64,000 nucleotides of DNA from Piper betle (Eukaryota; Streptophyta; Magnoliopsida; Piperales; Piperaceae), in the NCBI GenBank assembly GCA_033002965.1, contig JAURVB010003513.1:62001-126000 (forward strand), read 5' to 3'. Made by a program: the position numbers and the translations under genes. The notes below the pieces were generated by a model. It saw only the letters and a program-made list of their open reading frames with translations, was not told the DNA's origin and did no database searches. Below are positions 59,575 to 64,000 of the stretch, piece by piece (the stretch's first letter is position 1; every line of letters starts with the position of its first letter).

Positions 59575-60345
59575 GTCCTTCGACCCTCCCCCTCCCCCGA
59601 GGATTCTCGTTTCCCCATGCCCTTGAGTCGCCGCTCCCTCGTCACCAACGCTGCCTCCAGCAGCCGCGCAGCCTACCAGATCCATTGCCGCAGGTCACTG
59701 TCGAGGCTGTATGCCTACCATTGCCCCGCCGTTGGCCCGTCGAAGCTACCGCTACAGCGTGGTGCTTTTGTCGCCAATCCCGGCAACGACAACCATCATC
59801 GTTGCCATCCAGTCACTGTCTCAATGTCGTCGGCCCGGTTGCGATCGTCCACGAGTCGGTGACAACGGTACCCCATACCATCGCCATCCTGACTGTAGCC
59901 GTCACTGGCAACAATTGCTGAAAAACTACCGCACCACCGCCGGTCACAGTCAGAACATCGCCGACCATACTCCCCGCCGTCTTGCCGTCGCCTAGCCTCC
60001 ACGATGTGATGAAGCCACTACGACCACACCACAGTCCCGTTGCCAATTGCGTCGTTCGTAGCCGTCGCCACCTCCATCTAGTTGCTCTCTCAATGTCACC
60101 GACCCTCCCCGCGATCTTCCCCGATCGGAGTGGAGCCTGAGTGCCGTCCATCCCAGACAGATCTCGTCACCCCACCACTGACCGCCATTGTTTTGCCCTT
60201 TTTCCACTTGGCCGCTTACTCCGCAGACCTTGTCAACATCGTAGACGCGTTAGGCTAAACGAGCCGGTGCCAACGATACCCCATACCACCGTCATCCTGA
60301 CAATAGCTTTTGCGGCAACAGTTACCAGGGAAACCGCAGAATTGT
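59575..60345. other. GC-rich island of unknown origin
   Basis: This stretch is far richer in G, C and CpG than the surrounding DNA. Several overlapping open frames on both strands (59421-59921, 59711-59995 and 59813-60151) are all rich in Arg, Pro, Ser or Ala and have no domain. A phrase of about 50 bp (ACCCCATACCA...CATCCTGAC) occurs twice, near 59870 and 60278. It may be captured gene DNA or a non-coding retroelement part. Confidence 0.5.
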
Positions 60346-60432
60346 GAGTTCGAGAGATTATTTTATTGATAGATTATTTTATTAAATTTTAATCTTTATA
60401 AATGTATATTTTTCTCTAAAACGATATATTTT

Positions 60433-60599
60433 CCGAGCTTATAAACGACCTCATTTCGAGCTCCCAATCTATCTAATTTTGAGCTCCCAAACAAGCCAAT
60501 TTTGAGCTCTCAAACAAACCCAGTTTTGAGCTCTCTAATGAGCCAGTTTTGAACTCTCTAACTAGCTGATTTCGAGCTCTTAAACGAGCTGGTTTCAAG
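60433..60599. repeat. Short tandem repeat, about seven units of 23-24 bp
   Basis: Units follow the pattern TTTTGAGCTCTCAAACAAGCCA with substitutions. They adjoin a MITE end at 60606-60799 that shares the GAGCTC strings and may be part of it. Confidence 0.8.
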
Positions 60600-60799
60600 T
60601 GAGCTCTTAGAATTTAAAAGTTTAAGGGTTATTCGAGCTCGAGTCAAGCTCGAACAACATAAAAAGTATTCGAGTCGATTTCGAGCATGCATGCTCGAAA
60701 CTCGTTCGATCTTAAGTTGAGTTCAAACGAACTTCAAATTATTCGAGTTGAGTTTGAAAACAAAGAGAGCTCAGCTCACTTGCTCGTTTAACAACCCTA
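60600..60799. mobile_element. hAT-like MITE end
   Basis: The right end CGTTTAACAACCCTA is the complement of a TAGGGTTGTTAAACG-type terminus. The body contains CGAGCTCGAG and CGAGTCGA strings as in the elements at 25197 and 29113. The left terminus is not identified. Confidence 0.5.
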
Positions 60800-62357
60800 A
60801 ATACTTCGTACCCAACATCGGTGAGTATTTGTTTCTCTATTACCCAATGGGCCTCAGATGCCACTATATTAACTCGACAGTGAAAATACATCTTATTTTG
60901 TAAAACTCAACGCTCCGGATTTAAAAAACAGCACAATTAAGTTGAACATTTTTTGTACTGACCGCGCTTGTATGTGCCTGTTTTAATTTATTTGGTCTTG
61001 CGACAAAAGCTTGGGAAAACAAAAGCTTACACGTTTCACAGCCATTAGATCCAGCTGATCCGAGATCAACTATAATATCTATCCTCATTAATAAAAAAGA
61101 AATTAAAACTGCTTGTGAAAAGAAAGAGATTCAAAAAATTAAAATATAACAAATAAAAAAATAAATTAAATTATTTTAGTTTATTTCCTTTTATCTATTA
61201 ACGTCTATCATTAAATCTTATTATTCAATAAAGTTTATCTAATCGCCTAGTATCCCTTTAAAAGCTTGAGAAGACTCCAGTTTCCCATACAAATGTAGGT
61301 TTAGACTAAATACTAATTAACACTATAATGTACCACTAAAACCTGTAAAAGAATATAGAAGCTAGTAATATTTTGTTGCAACAAGAATGAAGGCATCCAT
61401 GTGGGAAAGAACTAACTAAGATCACTTAAACAAACAAGTTAGATCCCCCTAATCTTTAAACCCTTATAAAATTTCATGAATGGACAAATAAGGAAAATGA
61501 TTTAGCACAATTAAGTAAAACAGATAAGCACAAATAAATACTAAATAAGGCAAATCAGTAACCCAGATAAGTGGCGTGTGCGAGACAATAAACACAAGCT
61601 CAGACTCATAAAGATGCTTGATTTGGCGAGTTAATTGAACTATTTAAGTTTATTAGTTGTCTTGATCTTATTTATTTAGTTCTCTAAAGCAATTAAATCA
61701 AGCACAAGAGAATTAAATGAAGTGTGCAACAAAGTGAATTAAAAAAATAAAACACACAAAGAGTGAAGGAAAGAGGAAAGACATAATAGAATTTTTTAAA
61801 ATGGTTATGCACTCCCACTCCTGTCTACTAGCATACAAACTTTTTATTGGGTAGGTATTCTTAATTTCAGTATGACAACCGACTTATATAATTTACAATA
61901 TAACTACAAGGACTCATTCACTGACACCCATCAAGTGCCAAAAAAACTTGATAGAGTCTTAATAAATCTTCCTTTATAAGCACCAACTACTAAAGAATCT
62001 CATAACTAGCTCTTAGACCTTAGGAGGAACCCCAATTGAAGCTAACTCATTCCAAGCACTCTCATTTCATAGGCTAAGTGCTACACATAATTCCAATACC
62101 TTAGGTGTTTACAAATAAAGCTCACACACTAGAGCCTTGCTTTACTGTAACCTTCACTTAGGATTTATACAATCAAATCACTGGGAATATAAACAATAAG
62201 TAAGATTCTAGGAGTTGAATGAGAGTTCTAAGTATCATGAAAGTTGTATCAAAATACTCCCCTAAAGCCATATTTTTAGGTTTGAAACATCTTGTAAATA
62301 GTAGTCACTGAGATTTAAATCTCCAAAGTGTGATTTAAATCCCCAAATTTTCTGTCT
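60800..62357. other. AT-rich spacer
   Basis: No gene is recognised. The segment 61790-62170 has the mixed-composition style of a non-coding retroelement but no clear ends. Confidence 0.45.
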
Positions 62358-62600
62358 AGTTGTGGGACTTCTTTGCTTGTAGTGCAAGTGCAAGGAAACT
62401 TACAGGGGCACATTAAGGCTTCAGAGGACAAGAGCTTCTTCTTTCATGGCCTTGGGGATCGGGGTGGCTATGGAGGTGGCAGATACGTCAGTGCTGGCGG
62501 CCTTGGCAGTGAGCATGGTGGGGGAGCGGCACTTGGTAGTGGTGGTCTCGGTGGTGGTCTAGGTGGCCGCGCACACAATTGTTTGTTTGTGTTTCTATGT
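62358..62600 (+). pseudogene. Degenerate glycine-rich protein copy
   Basis: It resembles the gene at 52666 from the end of the signal peptide. SASARKLTGAH is read in one frame; then, after a one-base shift, SEDKSFFFHGLG and GGYGG, GGLGG repeats follow in another. The start codon and most of the signal peptide are lost, and the glycine-rich region is shortened and ends in unrelated sequence after about 62570. The open frame from 62373 to 62672 uses a chance start. This is a decayed local duplicate about 9.7 kb from the intact gene. Confidence 0.75.
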
Positions 62601-64000
62601 GTACTATGTTCATGCCTGTATCATGTGGTTAGAGTCTGGGGGCAATGCGATAGACTAAGAGCTTATATGTAGAGATGGTCGCAAAACTTGTACGCAAAAA
62701 TAATGGTAGACAATTATAGGCAGAGACCAGTACTGTAGAAGTGTCGGTCTATCCCTTTTTACTAAGACTGGCTAAGTCTTTTACGTAAGCGCATTGAAAA
62801 TTTATATGCATCCCTAGCAAGACTACTTAATGCCTCTATATTAACATGAGAAACAACTAGTTACTTCCATCAGTGTCACTTCCTATTAATTAATTATCTA
62901 ACTAGCCACTGTTTGATATTGACACATTAACTTAAGAAGCTTTATTCGTGAAGTTTTTCAGTAATAAAATTTAGCTCCGTTAAGAATCTGATGAGGTATA
63001 ACATCCATCATCAGGCCTGCAAATTATAACTAATGCACGATGTGAAATTATGAATGTTAATTTTTCCCTGTTAATTATGCAGAATTATAATTGGATTACG
63101 GCACATAGGTCTTTTTTTATGTATAGTCAATAAAATTTCATGTAGCAATTTGAAAAAACTTCATGAATAAAACATCATTCAAAAATTTTGGACTCAAAAT
63201 CGAGTCCATTGCTAAATTATTGAGCGAAGTGGAGCCCACTTGGAGTAATGGATATGACTTGGAATGAATTCACCATTTGGTTATTATTCAATAAAATCCT
63301 ATAACAAAAGAACAATATCTTTGCCCAATTTGGCTAACAGCGAAGAAACTATAATTAACGTTAGCTTTGAATATGGTAAAATTAAGCTAAAATATATAAG
63401 AGATAATACTAGTTGTTAAATATTTTAATATGCTTTATTCAAATAGTCAAAAAGTTAATTATGAAATGTCCGAATGGGAAATCCTCTATGCACCACCAAA
63501 AATTTTCTTTTCCCCACCTTTATTTTCATTGGCCCAAAACAATTAATAAGTAAGCATTGTTGAATGTTGTTTTGTTACGACAATATTTTAAACTCTCAAA
63601 AGTTAAGTAAGGAATAACAAGCAACTACCTTGGAGAAAAATCAATTCAAAAGGCTTTTGAAGTGTCAGAGTCATAAGGACTTCAACTAGCATTCATGTAA
63701 AACTCAGGCATTTGCCCGATCGTTTTAGTGTTAGTTTTGTCTTGACCCAGACCTTGTTGTTTGTCCTACCATTTTTGTTGTGTGCATATGTATGATATAC
63801 TACATGCGAGCCACAACCTTAGTCTCATTCAACGATTGGCACCACTTGGCTGGACACTACGCTGTCTCGACTCTTCCTTTCAAATTGTTGTTGCACCTAA
63901 TCCACTCGGCTGGACAATATGCTATCTCGGCTCTTCTTTTCGATTGTTGTCGTGCCTATTCTAGTTAGTTTAGGACCAAGTTTATCGTGAGTCTAAACTT
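62601..64000. other. AT-rich spacer to the right edge
   Basis: No gene is recognised. Near 63840-63960, a GGCTGGACA(x)TA(x)GCT(x)TCTCG phrase occurs twice, about 60 bp apart. The two overlapping open frames there are incidental. Confidence 0.5.

Noticed and set aside
59421..59921. A 166-codon open frame, the longest on the plus strand of the right half.
   Set aside because: It begins in AT-rich spacer and enters a GC-rich island where other frames on both strands are also open. There is no domain, no plausible promoter and erratic composition.
1..64000. tRNA genes, organelle DNA insertions and complete rRNA genes.
   Set aside because: I looked for conserved tRNA boxes, familiar plastid or mitochondrial gene text and rRNA cores, and found only the 5S fragment. 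A tRNA or organelle search program would be needed to exclude short or diverged cases.

Overview
This window looks like gene-poor, repeat-rich nuclear DNA of a flowering plant. The evidence is wide AT-rich spacers, plant Athila-type and chromovirus-type Ty3/gypsy retroelements, a Ty1/copia remnant, terminal-repeat retrotransposons in miniature (TRIMs), short Helitrons, hAT-like MITEs, and an intron-containing gene for a plant-type cysteine-rich peptide. I cannot name the species from sequence alone. Only two genes look intact: a secreted defensin-like peptide in two exons (6261-6592) and a secreted glycine-rich protein in one exon (52666-52995). Three host-derived remnants are visible: the 3' end of a matrix metalloproteinase gene (23487-23829), a degenerate second glycine-rich protein copy (62358-62600), and the 3' half of a 5S rRNA gene (3180-3240).

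Layout, left to right. 1-2379 is the gag and 5' LTR of a minus-strand Athila element. It is followed by a tandem repeat of about 215 bp, the 5S fragment and a TRIM. 3722-5580 is spacer plus a decayed TRIM. 5581-6700 holds the defensin-like gene. 7529-9427 is a broken copia element that carries a nested TRIM with a target-site duplication (TSD). 9430-17621 is a decayed chromovirus region with LTR-type ends, gag, RNase H and integrase, but no recognisable reverse transcriptase. 17622-22998 is a cluster of related LTRs in opposing orientations, with a GC-rich island. 23487-23829 is the metalloproteinase pseudogene. 25197-25818 is a hAT-like MITE and 27333-28225 is a tandem TRIM. 29456-34128 contains solo LTRs and an LTR with internal dimeric tandem repeats.

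34393-41294 is a second Athila element on the minus strand. Its gag and LTR match the copy at the window start with only about eight differences in 2.38 kb. 41295-45780 is LTR debris. 46225-49297 is a tandem TRIM array interrupted by a probable solo LTR that carries a minisatellite. 50311-51985 holds gypsy debris, a possible truncated 5' exon and a 378-bp LTR fragment. 52600-53000 is the glycine-rich protein gene, followed at 53702 by a TRIM of a second family with a TSD. 54190-59400 is very AT-rich and holds two short Helitrons. 59575-60345 is a GC-rich island, and the remainder is MITE sequence, AT-rich spacer and the glycine-rich pseudogene.

The two genes have no visible functional link. 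The coherent story is structural: small non-coding LTR elements have inserted, recombined into multi-LTR arrays and accumulated internal tandem repeats among much larger dying elements. All domain calls are from reading the sequence; no search was run.
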